Source: Halorussus lipolyticus
GTDB taxonomy: Archaea; Halobacteriota; Halobacteria; Halobacteriales; Haladaptataceae
Direction: 5' to 3'
Length of the DNA stretch: 64,000 bases
Assembly: GCF_029338375.1 (NCBI RefSeq)
Contig: NZ_CP119806.1
Location: forward strand, 23,026 to 87,025
Notes under the pieces: model-generated
What the model saw: only the letters and a program-made list of their open reading frames with translations
What the model was told of the DNA's origin: nothing
Databases searched by the model: none
Part shown: positions 51,630-60,960 of the stretch, in pieces
Layout: every line of letters starts with the position of its first letter
Position numbering within the stretch: the first letter of the stretch is position 1
Made by a program: the position numbers and the translations under genes

Positions 51630-52993
51630 TGAGTGATGATCTTACTCTCTCAGAATGCGTAAAGCGGGCGGTCGAGTTGTTACCGGAGGACGATGAGCCA
51701 ATGGTGAGCACTGGAGCTGATGAATACGCGCTCCTCGTACGACGGATTTGTGTTGAAAAACAATCGCCAGACTACGACGAGGCAGTCGAAGAACGGCACA
51801 TCGCAGACGTCGTCGATCAAGCACTCAGTCGGGCCCAAGACGAAGAAGACGTATTTGGGGCCTTCCAACGAGAGTTCGGACAGTTATCAAACTCGAGTGA
51901 ACAGTATCATTTCCGTATTTTCTTTCCACTGAATATGCGCACAGGGCGTGGTGAAAACCCGCCAGAAACAATTGAAGCTAATAGTACAACGATTCGAAGG
52001 GTAGAGAATGATCAGTGGGAAGACGCCGTAGAGGCCGCTCAAACCGCAGAGAGTACATCTGCAGCTCCAGATAGTCTCCCGAAAATACTCCAGGAGGAGT
52101 CGGATACGAGACTCTCAACCCGACAGTATTCATTCTATGTTTTCGAAACGGAAGCGAGAGAGGCAGCGCTAGCACGCTCAAAATTACAACGGGACTTGGA
52201 CATTATTCTGGGGAAGCTCAATTTCACAGCCGTCGATTGGCAATTAGAGAAAGATACGATGGATGAACTGCGGTCGCTTAATCGGACACTTCCGGATGCA
52301 ATAAATCGTCCCCCAGTATATTTATTATTTAAAGAGGAAGAGTACGATACATTCCAAGCAACGCAAGTTGACCCTTCAGGGACTGGGTTCAGGTTGCCGC
52401 GGGGATTCAATGCCGATTTTAAGCTAGTTCGACGATTTCCGCCCGCAGGTGTCGGTGAATCGTGTGACGGTGAACTTAGCCGTGGCTTCCGAGCACTGCA
52501 GGCAGGACTAACGGCTGAACGAAATGAGAATGCTTTTCTCTATTATTGGCGGGGTATTGAGGAAATTACGTTCCATGACCGCGGTGACAGTTCGAAAAAT
52601 GCCCTGGAACGTAGTCTTCCTCTTGTCCATGACTCGTTCAATCTCACGATTTTGAAATCTGTGCTGGAGAGTTTAGCCGACAAACGGAACGACATAGTCC
52701 ACAGTGGAATTGAATCGCCAGTCTATGATCGAGACGTGATCTTGCTTCGGCAAATGTTGTATAATTCACTTAATGAGGTCTTCGCTTTGCGGGAAAATGA
52801 CTATTCAAAGAATGAAATTATTGGCGTCTTAGACTATGGATTGCATGAAACAGGCAGCCTGGAACAGAAAGAAGACAGTCATCAGGAGGACTATTTAGAG
52901 TTAGAGAATTCTCTCGAAGAACTAGAAGGTGCTCGGCGATGGCGCAAAGAACGGGCCTCGTTTGAAGACGTACAGCATATACAACAACCCTAG
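51629..52993 (+). CDS. HEPN (Apea-like) protein coupled to methylase, 454 aa
   Basis: The C-terminal third has the HEPN signature LADKRNDIVHSG with Arg353 and His358 (R-x4-H), the catalytic pair of HEPN ribonucleases. It is preceded by a helix-rich RALQAGLTAERNENAFLYYWRGIEEIT and followed by LLRQMLYNSLNEVF. Residues 1-250 are of unknown fold and may sense. HEPN proteins cut RNA when released from a partner; coupling by one shared base to a DNA methylase suggests that loss of modification or infection could trigger RNA cleavage. This pairing is not one I recognise as described. Confidence 0.75.
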   Translation: MSDDLTLSECVKRAVELLPEDDEPMVSTGADEYALLVRRICVEKQSPDYDEAVEERHIADVVDQALSRAQDEEDVFGAFQREFGQLSNSSEQYHFRIFFPLNMRTGRGENPPETIEANSTTIRRVENDQWEDAVEAAQTAESTSAAPDSLPKILQEESDTRLSTRQYSFYVFETEAREAALARSKLQRDLDIILGKLNFTAVDWQLEKDTMDELRSLNRTLPDAINRPPVYLLFKEEEYDTFQATQVDPSGTGFRLPRGFNADFKLVRRFPPAGVGESCDGELSRGFRALQAGLTAERNENAFLYYWRGIEEITFHDRGDSSKNALERSLPLVHDSFNLTILKSVLESLADKRNDIVHSGIESPVYDRDVILLRQMLYNSLNEVFALRENDYSKNEIIGVLDYGLHETGSLEQKEDSHQEDYLELENSLEELEGARRWRKERASFEDVQHIQQP

Positions 52994-53252
52994 AAATAAC
53001 TAGAACACAGGTATGGCAGCACGATCTAGTTAAGCAACTCTGAATTATACGGGGATTACAGCACCTCTCTCGCTGTTACTGGACAAGGCAGTATACTGTG
53101 CATTTTACGAGAGGTATAGTCAGACCAGCGAATTCACGTCGCTCAGTAGTTCCCGGTCGTTCGTCCCATCGAACAGACACTGCTTTTTCCTCATCTGCGG
53201 CTTGTTCATCGTATCGATGTCTTCTGGTTTCGCTTATCTAGACAGTTCCGTC

Positions 53253-54272
53253 ATGAATACTTCTAAGTGGGATTGTCGGGACATTGAGGACATGGCTTTC
53301 AATGTCTACAAAATGCGTCTCAAACCCGGATCTGCGGATGACGACGCAACGCCGTTCAAGTTCTGCAAAGAGAAGGAAATCGTCGGGGTTGGGCACGAAA
53401 TCTACATGGATCGTACCTATGAGAACGTTGAGAATGTGGAAGAAGCCCACTGGGAGTACGAGGCGGAGCACTACGATCCAGATAATCGATCTCGGTTCCG
53501 CCAAGATGGGGAATTGGACTCTGATCTTCGATATATCCTCAAGGAGATAGAGGAAGGCGACTACATCTGGGTCAACAAGGAGAACACCTTCGGTCTCTGT
53601 AAGGTGACTGGCGATTGGGAGGTCCTTCCAAATCTCCCCGAAGAGGAGCGAGACAAGTACATGAAGAACGATATCCAGAACTTCCGGTATGTCGACTGGG
53701 CCATCATCCCGTACTTCGCAGTTCCTGGATTCGTTCGGCGCCAGTTCTCCGGTCGATTCGGAACGATCGCGCGGATAAGAAAGCCCATTAACGATACAAC
53801 CCGTGCCCTGATTGAACGGCTGTTCGAGCAGGACGACTACCACCGGCAAGACGAGTTTCTCTGGACAGAGATCCAGACATACGTCGAGGAGACCCCAGCC
53901 GACGAGCTGATCAATCTTTTGGGACCGACAGCGACCGAGGATTTGGTCCTACTCTATCTCCAAGAACAGGGATGGAAACTGGTTGGTTCAAGCCTCTCCA
54001 ATACCCAGGCCAAGATTGAGTGCGAGATGTACCGTGGAGACGAGTTGAGCTACGTTCAGGTCAAGTCCGGGAACGCGAGCGTCAACCCGTCGAATTTTGA
54101 GAACTATGATGGAACAGTCTTCCTCTTTGTCGGGGATGACTTGAACCTCGAATCCTACGAACACATCCACCAGATTGACCCTGACGACGTCATGGCGTAC
54201 CTACACAAGAACATAGAGGAAGCACCGCATGACGTCCTCTCTGGGGTCCAAGATGTAGTTGAGTATGAGTGA
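53253..54272 (+). CDS. PD-(D/E)XK-like restriction protein, 339 aa
   Basis: The start at ATG 53253 (MNTSKWDCRDIED) is preferred to 53202, whose extra residues look like leader. Residues 130-170 (GDYIWVNKENTFGLCKVTGD) recall the small N-terminal domain of some restriction-type proteins. The C-terminal half has DLVLLYLQEQGWKLVG, then KIECEMYRGDELSYVQVKSGNASVNPSNFENYDGTVFLFVG, a PD-(D/E)XK pattern (E...QVK). It could cleave unmodified or foreign DNA beside the methylase-HEPN pair. Confidence 0.7.
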   Translation: MNTSKWDCRDIEDMAFNVYKMRLKPGSADDDATPFKFCKEKEIVGVGHEIYMDRTYENVENVEEAHWEYEAEHYDPDNRSRFRQDGELDSDLRYILKEIEEGDYIWVNKENTFGLCKVTGDWEVLPNLPEEERDKYMKNDIQNFRYVDWAIIPYFAVPGFVRRQFSGRFGTIARIRKPINDTTRALIERLFEQDDYHRQDEFLWTEIQTYVEETPADELINLLGPTATEDLVLLYLQEQGWKLVGSSLSNTQAKIECEMYRGDELSYVQVKSGNASVNPSNFENYDGTVFLFVGDDLNLESYEHIHQIDPDDVMAYLHKNIEEAPHDVLSGVQDVVEYE

Positions 54273-54505
54273 CGCCACGCTAGAGGACTTGTTCAAGTCC
54301 AGCAGTGTCTTTGGCCTCGCTAGATTGAAGCGACACGTTCAACACGCGACGGTATATCCACCGTCTCCCTGTTGGCTGGCTCACAGCAACGGATTTCCTC
54401 GTACAATCTCGACACCTACGAGTTTTAATTCTAGAATTGTTACTTGTATTATCTTTTCAATAGTGCTTGTCTAGCCAGTCTAATAGAGTCTTCTCGAAGA
54501 ACGGG

Positions 54506-55531
54506 TTAGTAGTCGAAAAGCGTCTTCTGACGCTCAAAATCGTAGGGATCGGTAAGCGAAGCCCGTATTCCTGAGTAGTCGTACTGGGCATGGTGGTTTT
54601 CCTCAATGGCTCGGTCGACGAACCATGCCCGAAATCGTTCATACTCGTCACGGTCATTAATTATGTCATCCATGTCGACCGTTTGGAGTTCGCCATACCG
54701 AGCGAAATAGATTCCAACTCTATTCACTTTCGGGTACTCTTGATCAGTTCGGTCAGTTTCTTCGTAGAGTACTCGTTGAACGTCATTGAGAATATAGTAG
54801 GTGAGAAGTTGCCGCCAAAACGCGGGCGTGAACGTCTCGTCTTCTGTCGTCTTTACATCGACCAATAAATCGTCGATAATAAAGTCGGCTTCACCTTCGA
54901 GGATATTCCAATGTTGGCCAAAATTTGGGTTGAGATACGTCAGTTCTCCAGTCGTCCACTCTTGCGATCGGAGTTGGTTGAAGAGTCCTTGCAGTTCTGT
55001 TACAAGGTCATCATTAAATGACTCCAGATCAATTGAAGAGTTCTCTTCCTTTTCTTGATCCCATCCTGAGTAAAGGAGTGCAGCGTTGACGACTTCATCA
55101 GCGTTCATTCCCGTTTTTACGAACTGCTCTGCATGCTTCTTTGCTCGATAAAGGGACTTAGGCGTTATACTCACGATTGTCCTATTTCGGTGTTTCCTCA
55201 CCTTTTGGACTCGCTCAGACTCAAGTAATGACTCCTCAGGTTCTTCTCCCTTATCGAAGATTCTGCGCTCCGTGCCAGAATAGATTCGTGGTGGTTCTCC
55301 GTCTTCATATGTAACTAGCCCATCCCAACGGAATGGTTCACGGGTAACCTCGGACTGCCGGGTCAGCCAGAGCCGACATACAAACTCAAACGCATTGCCA
55401 ATCAGCCGGTGACTATAACCGCTGTGTTCAACTTCGAGACCATCGACATCCCGACCAGGATTCGGATATGCAGAGTCGATTTCTTTTCTGACCTCATCGA
55501 TTTTGATGAAGTCAGTTGCACCGATGCCCAT
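54506..55531 (-). CDS. PD-(D/E)XK nuclease, 341 aa
   Basis: LEGEADFIIDDLLVDVKTTEDETF (about residues 210-233) has the catalytic ADFIID...DVKT pattern of PD-(D/E)XK nucleases. Flanking parts are helical, with HWNILEG before and FTPAFWRQLLTYYILND after. It is convergent to the 53253-54272 protein. Likely part of the same defence island; target unknown. Confidence 0.8.
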   Translation of the reverse strand: MGIGATDFIKIDEVRKEIDSAYPNPGRDVDGLEVEHSGYSHRLIGNAFEFVCRLWLTRQSEVTREPFRWDGLVTYEDGEPPRIYSGTERRIFDKGEEPEESLLESERVQKVRKHRNRTIVSITPKSLYRAKKHAEQFVKTGMNADEVVNAALLYSGWDQEKEENSSIDLESFNDDLVTELQGLFNQLRSQEWTTGELTYLNPNFGQHWNILEGEADFIIDDLLVDVKTTEDETFTPAFWRQLLTYYILNDVQRVLYEETDRTDQEYPKVNRVGIYFARYGELQTVDMDDIINDRDEYERFRAWFVDRAIEENHHAQYDYSGIRASLTDPYDFERQKTLFDY

Positions 55532-55554
55532 ACGGCAGAATCCTCACCTCCAAC

Positions 55555-55897
55555 CTATAATCGTTGTGAGAAACTGCCCTGCTGGATAGCCCAGGACGAT
55601 GACGTGAACTCGTTGACGAGGACGCATGAGATTCTGTTTGAGTGCGAGGAGGCGGCGGACGTCCTCACGGTTGAGGAGACCGCGGAGCATCCGTGGTATC
55701 GCGACCGACGATATGACCCGTTCGAGGACTCGGGGAGCGTGGCGGCCAACTACGACCGTGGCGAGGTGCTGCTCATCCTCCAGCACAACTTGGCCGACAT
55801 CCACCGCACATGGGAGCTCGGCGAACTGGTGCGGCGGGCCGTCCATCGAAAGACATCACCACTAAGAAACTATAGTACGGTCCAGAAGACTGATTGA
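55555..55897 (+). pseudogene. Truncated hypothetical gene, haloarchaeal codon use
   Basis: HEILFECEEAADVLTVEETAEHPWYRDRRYDPFEDSGSVAANYDRGEVLLILQHNLADIHRTWELGELVRRAV shows GC-rich haloarchaeal codon use. Upstream of about 55555 the frame overlaps the start of the leftward nuclease and its codon use changes. No good start is seen, so it is probably the back part of a gene whose front was lost. Family unknown. Confidence 0.5.
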
Positions 55898-56003
55898 AGT
55901 CGAAGGAGTGGAGGTGGCTAAGTCGGTGACTCCATGGATTTGGGGCTGCACGACGGTCGCACTTTGCGGTCACTTTATTACTACCGGATGGGTACATCGC
56001 ATT

Positions 56004-56715
56004 ATGCCAATCGGCCCGATCGAATGGTTTGCTAAACGAATACTACTTGAGAAGGTCAAGCATAGTCTATTCCCCCATGATAATCCGACAGAACGGGAAA
56101 TCGAAGACGAACTCTACAACACCTTTGTCCGGGATACAGAAGAATTCGAGCTGACCCCACCTACTGGTGGGGAAGATGAAGAACCGGCCGTCCTGAATCG
56201 GCCAGACGAGGATATACATGGCGAGATCATTAACCTCGCCTCCGGTCAGGATACCACTACGGGCGTGACCTGTGTTGAGATTACCTTTGACGAGGCCATC
56301 CTGAACTATCTTCCGCCAGAGGAGAGAACAGAAAACGCGATCAGGTTTTGGTTTCAGAAAGACGACATTGATATTTCGTTCGATGAGAACTCCCGAATTG
56401 GTCCCCTGTTCTCCATGTACCTCCCCTCCACGCGGAAAAGCAATCATCCGATCCGGGATTGAAGCAACGAAGGAGATTATCAGCCGTGTTGTGTATGGCC
56501 CCACCCATCTAACGAGGTTTACCTATGAAGCACTTGAAGCCGGATTCGACCTTGACGACCTATTTGAAGATACAGCGGAATTGACGCAAATGAAAGAAGA
56601 AATCGGTGAAGAAGAAGCAAAAGAGGCAATCCAGTTCTTACTCGGATCGGCCGCGGGCTACGATCCGGATTACGGGTCTGAATCAACCACCGACGAAGTC
56701 GCCTCAAACACGTAA
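56004..56715 (+). pseudogene. Hypothetical gene with one frameshift
   Basis: ATG 56004 opens MPIGPIEWFAKRILLEKVKH, and the frame continues to about 56420 (RIGPLFSMYLP). There the sequence shifts by one base in the run CCTCCCCTCC. Continuing in the other frame to 56715 gives GKAIIRSGIEATKEIISRVVYGPTHLTRFTYEALEAGFDLDDLFEDT. Both parts share acidic haloarchaeal composition, so an ancestral protein of about 235 residues is likely. Function unknown; a sequencing error is possible. Confidence 0.65.
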
Positions 56716-56961
56716 GGAAAGACGCGGTTTGTAGTAATCCACCCTATTAACTACTGGTCAGGGGGAGAATCTGGATTCTGTATACCGTTATTTGGTTTAC
56801 TATATTTCGTCATGACCTTGCTAGCTATAGTACTTAGTTCGGTTGTGTAGAGAGCTACAACCCAATCACCAAAAATATAAAATAGCTAGTACGAAAACCC
56901 AGCAACCAGCAATGACCCACCTTAGAATCACCCACCCCCGCAGAAATCCGGCTACACCCCC

Positions 56962-58200
56962 ATGAGCGAGACCATCAACTGGAGTCACCACGACCTCGAT
57001 GGCCTCGAAGAACTGTACTGGGATGAAATCGCGCCCGCGTTGCGTCGTGACGGATGCGACCCCCACATTCGACCGTCCTACGAGACGCTCGCCGACCTCG
57101 GATACAGCGGTATCAGCTATACCCTTCGGCAACATCACGACCGCACCGTCAAAGAGTTCCTCGCCGACGTGGTCGGCCTCGACGACCCCACCATTTCCAG
57201 TAAATCACCTGATGACTACGCTTGGCAGATTTCGTCCACCGAGACCATCGACGAGTTCGAAGCCTACCTTCACGCGCTCGACCGCCGCCGGAAGCTTGCC
57301 GACTCCACGCTCGCCTCGAAACGCACTCATCTAGCGACCTATGCGCAGATCTACGAGGAACTCCACGGGACGTCGGACCTCCTTACGCCGCTGTCTGATC
57401 CAACAGAGCAGGCCACCGAAACCGAGCGCGCCTACCAAGTTATGGAGGTCCTCGACGACAAACTTGCGACCGACGGTACGAAATTCACGTACGTCGGAAC
57501 TGTCCAGGGCTGGTACGACCGACTCGACCGGCACGGCGCGGCCGCTTACAATCCCTTAGATGGCGTGACAACTGACTTCGGCTGGGAGCGCGCAGAACCC
57601 GACAATAAGGCACTAGCGCCTTCGGACGTCCGCGCACTCAACAACGAAGCCGACACACCCGCAGACCGCCTCCTGCTCGTTGCACTCGCCGCGTGGGGGT
57701 TACGGTCGGGCGAGGTTGCGCGACTCCGCGTCAACCAGTTCGTCGGTGTCGACTCCGATGACCCACACCTTGAGTTCGAAGAGCGAAAGAACGGGCCTAG
57801 TACTGTCAGCCTACTCTATGGCTTGGACACCTACCGGGAGCGCCAGCGCGAACTCGCTGATGATTACGACGAGTGGAATGGCTACCTCTTCCCTTCGACA
57901 CAGGCTGAGACCGGCCACATCGACTCGGATACTGTCCGAAATCGATTCCACCAACTCGCCGAACAGGCGAATGTCCGCGTCGACGGCGGCCTCCCGAAGC
58001 CACACATGGCCCGCCGGTTCTGGTATAGCCAGTACCAGGACGCGCTTGCAGACGTGCTCGACCGCCTCAATATCATCGCCGATGAGCAGGGGAGTTCATC
58101 AGCGGACGTGGTGCATCAGAACTATCTCTCCGAGGAGAAACGCCGAGAGGCCCGGCGGCCTGCGATGCGGGAGTTGCTTGCGGACGCCTTCGGCGAGTAG
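56962..58200 (+). CDS. Tyrosine recombinase/integrase, 412 aa
   Basis: Catalytic residues are in place: Arg248 in LAAWGLRSGEVARL, Lys276 in the beta-hairpin, His348 and Arg351 in KPHMARRFW, His385 and Tyr388 in VVHQNYLS. The N-terminal region (residues 90-200) is a core-binding domain with EAYLHALDRRRKLADSTLASK. It would integrate or excise a mobile element, perhaps resolving plasmid dimers. Candidate target sites are the palindromic dif-like element at 35616 and a GATTCGAATC palindrome 140 bp downstream. Confidence 0.92.
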   Translation: MSETINWSHHDLDGLEELYWDEIAPALRRDGCDPHIRPSYETLADLGYSGISYTLRQHHDRTVKEFLADVVGLDDPTISSKSPDDYAWQISSTETIDEFEAYLHALDRRRKLADSTLASKRTHLATYAQIYEELHGTSDLLTPLSDPTEQATETERAYQVMEVLDDKLATDGTKFTYVGTVQGWYDRLDRHGAAAYNPLDGVTTDFGWERAEPDNKALAPSDVRALNNEADTPADRLLLVALAAWGLRSGEVARLRVNQFVGVDSDDPHLEFEERKNGPSTVSLLYGLDTYRERQRELADDYDEWNGYLFPSTQAETGHIDSDTVRNRFHQLAEQANVRVDGGLPKPHMARRFWYSQYQDALADVLDRLNIIADEQGSSSADVVHQNYLSEEKRREARRPAMRELLADAFGE

Positions 58201-58459
58201 TTGAACTAGCTTTCAACTCATAGAACCTAATATCGAGGCCCTCCCATTCACCGAACATCATCACAATATTCTTGGAGGTCAGCTGGAACTAGGCCGTTGC
58301 ACTCGCTAATTCGGAGGGAGAATCAAGAATTCGGTCAAGGACGATTCGAATCCGATAGGCAAGGTATTGGGGAGCAAGAAACTACTACTTCAGTAAAATA
58401 ACAACATACTGTACTATAATTATCGTTGGATTCTTGGGAGCTTACAACTACATTACCCC

Positions 58460-58849
58460 ATGAATAGACGATTGCTCATCAAAGGTGCAGGGACTGGGCT
58501 ACTTGCATCAACCAGTGGTTGTCTCTCTAGGGTATTTGACAACCGGATAGTCACTTCGATTAATGGAGCAGGAATATACTATGACTCAAACCAATTCTTC
58601 CTAATTGTTTCTGTGTCCTCAGAACAACGGGAAACCGAAGTGAACCTTCGGTGGGAAATGGAAACATATGGTGACAGTCCAATTTACGCAGTAGAACAAG
58701 GCTTTTTAGTGTCAAAAGGAAATAATGAGGTGGCAATGAAAATGGAAGCTAACGGGATGGGTATGGAGGATATCAGAAATTCACGGGTTAAGATAGTCCG
58801 TGACGGAAAACAAGATTCAGATTGGATACAACCAGATTCTAGCGAATAA
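58460..58849 (+). CDS. TAT lipoprotein, 129 aa
   Basis: NRRLLIKGAGTGLLASTSGC is a twin-arginine signal with lipobox (SGC). The mature part (about 105 residues) is beta-rich with AGIYYDSNQFFLIVSVSS and VNLRWEMETYGDSPIYAVEQGFLV, possibly a single Ig-like or cystatin-like fold. No family recognised. It is convergent to the next gene (stops 9 bp apart). Codon use is clearly AT-richer than in the rest of the window. Confidence 0.7.
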   Translation: MNRRLLIKGAGTGLLASTSGCLSRVFDNRIVTSINGAGIYYDSNQFFLIVSVSSEQRETEVNLRWEMETYGDSPIYAVEQGFLVSKGNNEVAMKMEANGMGMEDIRNSRVKIVRDGKQDSDWIQPDSSE

Positions 58850-58857
58850 TTCGCCTT

Positions 58858-59844
58858 TTACATCGTTTGCTCAATCCGCTCTTGGATTGGTTCCGGAATA
58901 GTATCTCTGACCACAGGTTCAACCTTAACGAAATCCGGATTCTTGGCAACGTAAACAGTTTCGTCAGGGCCAACTTCTTTTGCAAGAGCTGGACCAACTC
59001 GACTTGACTCCAATTCCGAACCAGACATTTCTTCAACGCCCATACTACTATACGAAATGGCAGAAGATGGCTTCGGTCCGGTATTGAGGACTACGTCAAA
59101 GGAATTAATTCCCACGTTCTCTCGGTGAGCAGCACCAGTACTATCTACTGTAAACTCGTCATATGAGTCTGGTGCTGCTTCATATCGACAAAGAAGGAAA
59201 GAGCCGGTTTTATGAGGAGACCCTTCGTTGTCATTGTCCCAGAACCGGCGGATTCGGTCGCCATTGACTTGGTCTGCTACCCAATTGATGAATCCGCTTG
59301 AAAAGTTTGCTACCGTGTAGCTCGTTGCTACTGCCGGGTTGAGTTTTGAGAGTGCCAAACTAATTGCACTTGACACCATCGTATTTGATTCATAGTCGTA
59401 GCTACCAGCATCAGCATGTGTTCCACCAAGCCAGTCCGGGTCAGACCGAGAGTACAAATCACCACTGTAATTATCGACAATGGTTTCCTGCCAGAACATT
59501 TCCTCCGCTTTACTACCATCTGACGCAAAATGAGTGGCAGCATCTCCTGAAATGGTGATGTCCATCTCCCAGACTTGGTTTGATGGCCGCCAGATAGGTT
59601 CGTAAACTGTAACACCGGTGGAATGGGAAAGGGTTACATCATCACCGTTTGTGCCCGGGCCGGTGAACTTGTCTATCTTGTTCTTCTCGATTGGATAACT
59701 ATAGCATCCATCTGGACATGTTTCTCCTTGAGTGGCCGGTCCACTACTGGCAACCTGCCCAGAACTGATGAAAAGGGAAGTTCCTACGACTCCTGCCTTT
59801 TTTAAAACGTTTCTTCTACTTGCTTTTTTAGTATGCTCTCGCAT
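58858..59844 (-). CDS. TAT-secreted protein, 328 aa
   Basis: SRRNVLKKAGVVGTSLFISSGQVASSG is a twin-arginine signal without a lipobox, so the protein is probably released or wall-bound. Residues 40-60 carry CPDGCYSYP, two cysteines that could form a disulphide. The rest is Ser/Gly/Asp-rich with aromatic patches. I recognise no domain. Surface or bacteriocin-related proteins of haloarchaea can look like this, but no halocin signature was found. Codon use is AT-rich like its neighbour, suggesting joint transfer. Confidence 0.75.
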   Translation of the reverse strand: MREHTKKASRRNVLKKAGVVGTSLFISSGQVASSGPATQGETCPDGCYSYPIEKNKIDKFTGPGTNGDDVTLSHSTGVTVYEPIWRPSNQVWEMDITISGDAATHFASDGSKAEEMFWQETIVDNYSGDLYSRSDPDWLGGTHADAGSYDYESNTMVSSAISLALSKLNPAVATSYTVANFSSGFINWVADQVNGDRIRRFWDNDNEGSPHKTGSFLLCRYEAAPDSYDEFTVDSTGAAHRENVGINSFDVVLNTGPKPSSAISYSSMGVEEMSGSELESSRVGPALAKEVGPDETVYVAKNPDFVKVEPVVRDTIPEPIQERIEQTM

Positions 59845-60041
59845 ACTTACAATACTAAGTGTTAACTTTATAAATATTTCTAACGATAGAATTCATAATT
59901 TATGTTCAAGTATGTTAACATCGATGCAATAGTGTGGAATTAGATACAAAGGGCTAGCATCTTCGTCATGCGCTTATAAGAAATGTCACCTCCATGAGGC
60001 CCATGTCGTCGGCGTAGTCGGCGAACACGTTCTTCTATCGC
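59845..60041. other. Short spacer with a gene-end remnant
   Basis: AT-rich promoter of the leftward gene at the left. On the minus strand VFADYADDMGLMEVTFLIS, ending at a stop near 59985, looks like the last 20 residues of an unidentified lost gene. No complete gene is present. Confidence 0.35.
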
Positions 60042-60545
60042 TTGTACGTTAACGCACCGGGATTCACTCCTGCTGCAATTGAAAACAGAAATCGTGGTAG
60101 GTTCGTTCTCCTTACTGCAAAACGCCTCCAATATCTCATCGAACGACATAATGAGTACGGCTTCACACCCGAAACGATTGCAGAACACCTCTTTGAACCA
60201 GGGGCGTTCCAAGACGACCGCCTCGACCAACTCGATGACATCCTTCACGAAAGACAGGGTGCCGCTGAGTCACTCCTTCGTGTAATCGAAGCGCTTGAGT
60301 TGAAAGGTGACGGCGGCCATTCTGCACGTGACCTCCAGAATGTGCTAGTTGGACTACGAACAGGCGAGCCTGCTCCTTCTATACAGTTCATCGAGAACTC
60401 ACTGACCTTACTTTCGCATCCTACTCTCGATCTCGTAGAGAAAAACGACGAGGGATACAAACTAACCACCACTTTACAGTCCGCTGAGGACCTCCTCACA
60501 CGTTTTAGTACACTCATTGATGACGCCATAGACACAGGATCGTAG
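60042..60545 (+). pseudogene. Truncated protein fragment, C-terminal part
   Basis: The frame opens at an unusual TTG with no ATG upstream before a stop and begins abruptly with NAPGFTPAAIENRNRGRFVLLTAKRLQYLIERHNEYGFTPETIAEHLF, then KGDGGHSARDLQNVLVGLRTGEPAP. This appears to be the back part of a larger protein, perhaps restriction-related. It lies directly beyond the remnant on the other strand, marking a deletion or recombination joint. Confidence 0.55.
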
Positions 60546-60813
60546 TCACAATCATCAAGCTGATTTCCTGTAGATTCGGAGTTGGCCTGGCGGTAGAATC
60601 GGGTGACAGATCGTTCTGAATCTACGCTTAGTCTGTTCGCGGATCGTGGACAAACGCCACTTGGAATCAGCGTCGAAACCACCAATGTGGTCGTAGATCT
60701 AACTAATGTGGTTCCAACACGCTTCCTTCTGGGGATTTCGCACAGACCACTGCGCAGTTTTAGCTTGCCATCAGCATCATCATTGCTTCTGGCATCCAGT
60801 ATTTCGGGAGTCT
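60546..60813. other. Spacer before MITE, no clear gene
   Basis: A GTG-started frame from 60603 (VTDRSESTLSLFADRG and onward) runs into the MITE at 60814 and has no recognisable family. It is too short and uncertain to call. Confidence 0.3.
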
Positions 60814-60953
60814 CGCTCTTGTGTAGAGTTGCGGAAAGACGATCTGACATGAACGAGCCCTGCTGTCTTCTGGCGATTTGACCGCTTACTCAGTCGCTCA
60901 ACTGGAAGCCACTATACGCAGATAGCCTCTTTCCGCGTTTCTACATAAGAGCG
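60814..60953. mobile_element. 140-bp IS1595-related MITE
   Basis: The ends are inverted and related to those of the IS at 1077-2122: left CGCTCTTGTGTAGAGTTGCG (60814-60833), right TCTTTCCGCG and CTACATAAGAGCG ending at 60953. No coding capacity remains. It is flanked by the 8-bp direct repeat GGGAGTCT (60806-60813 and 60954-60961). Its right duplication ends on the first base of the palindrome at 60961, the mirror image of the IS1595 insertion beside copy 1. It is probably moved by the 1140-2117 transposase or a relative. Confidence 0.9.
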
Positions 60954-60960
60954 GGGAGTC

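Noticed and set aside
53040..53200. Short leftward frame (MNKPQMRKKQCLFDG...) before the PD-(D/E)XK gene
   Set aside because: Only about 28 codons with no promoter or neighbour support; probably chance.
58343..58352. GATTCGAATC palindrome after the integrase, possibly an attachment core from a tRNA end
   Set aside because: Only a 10-bp self-complementary word is present, with no paired second copy and no tRNA end in the window, so it is mentioned only as a candidate.
60603..60881. GTG-started frame running into the MITE
   Set aside because: Possible remnant of a gene cut by the MITE, but no family features are visible and the composition is ambiguous.
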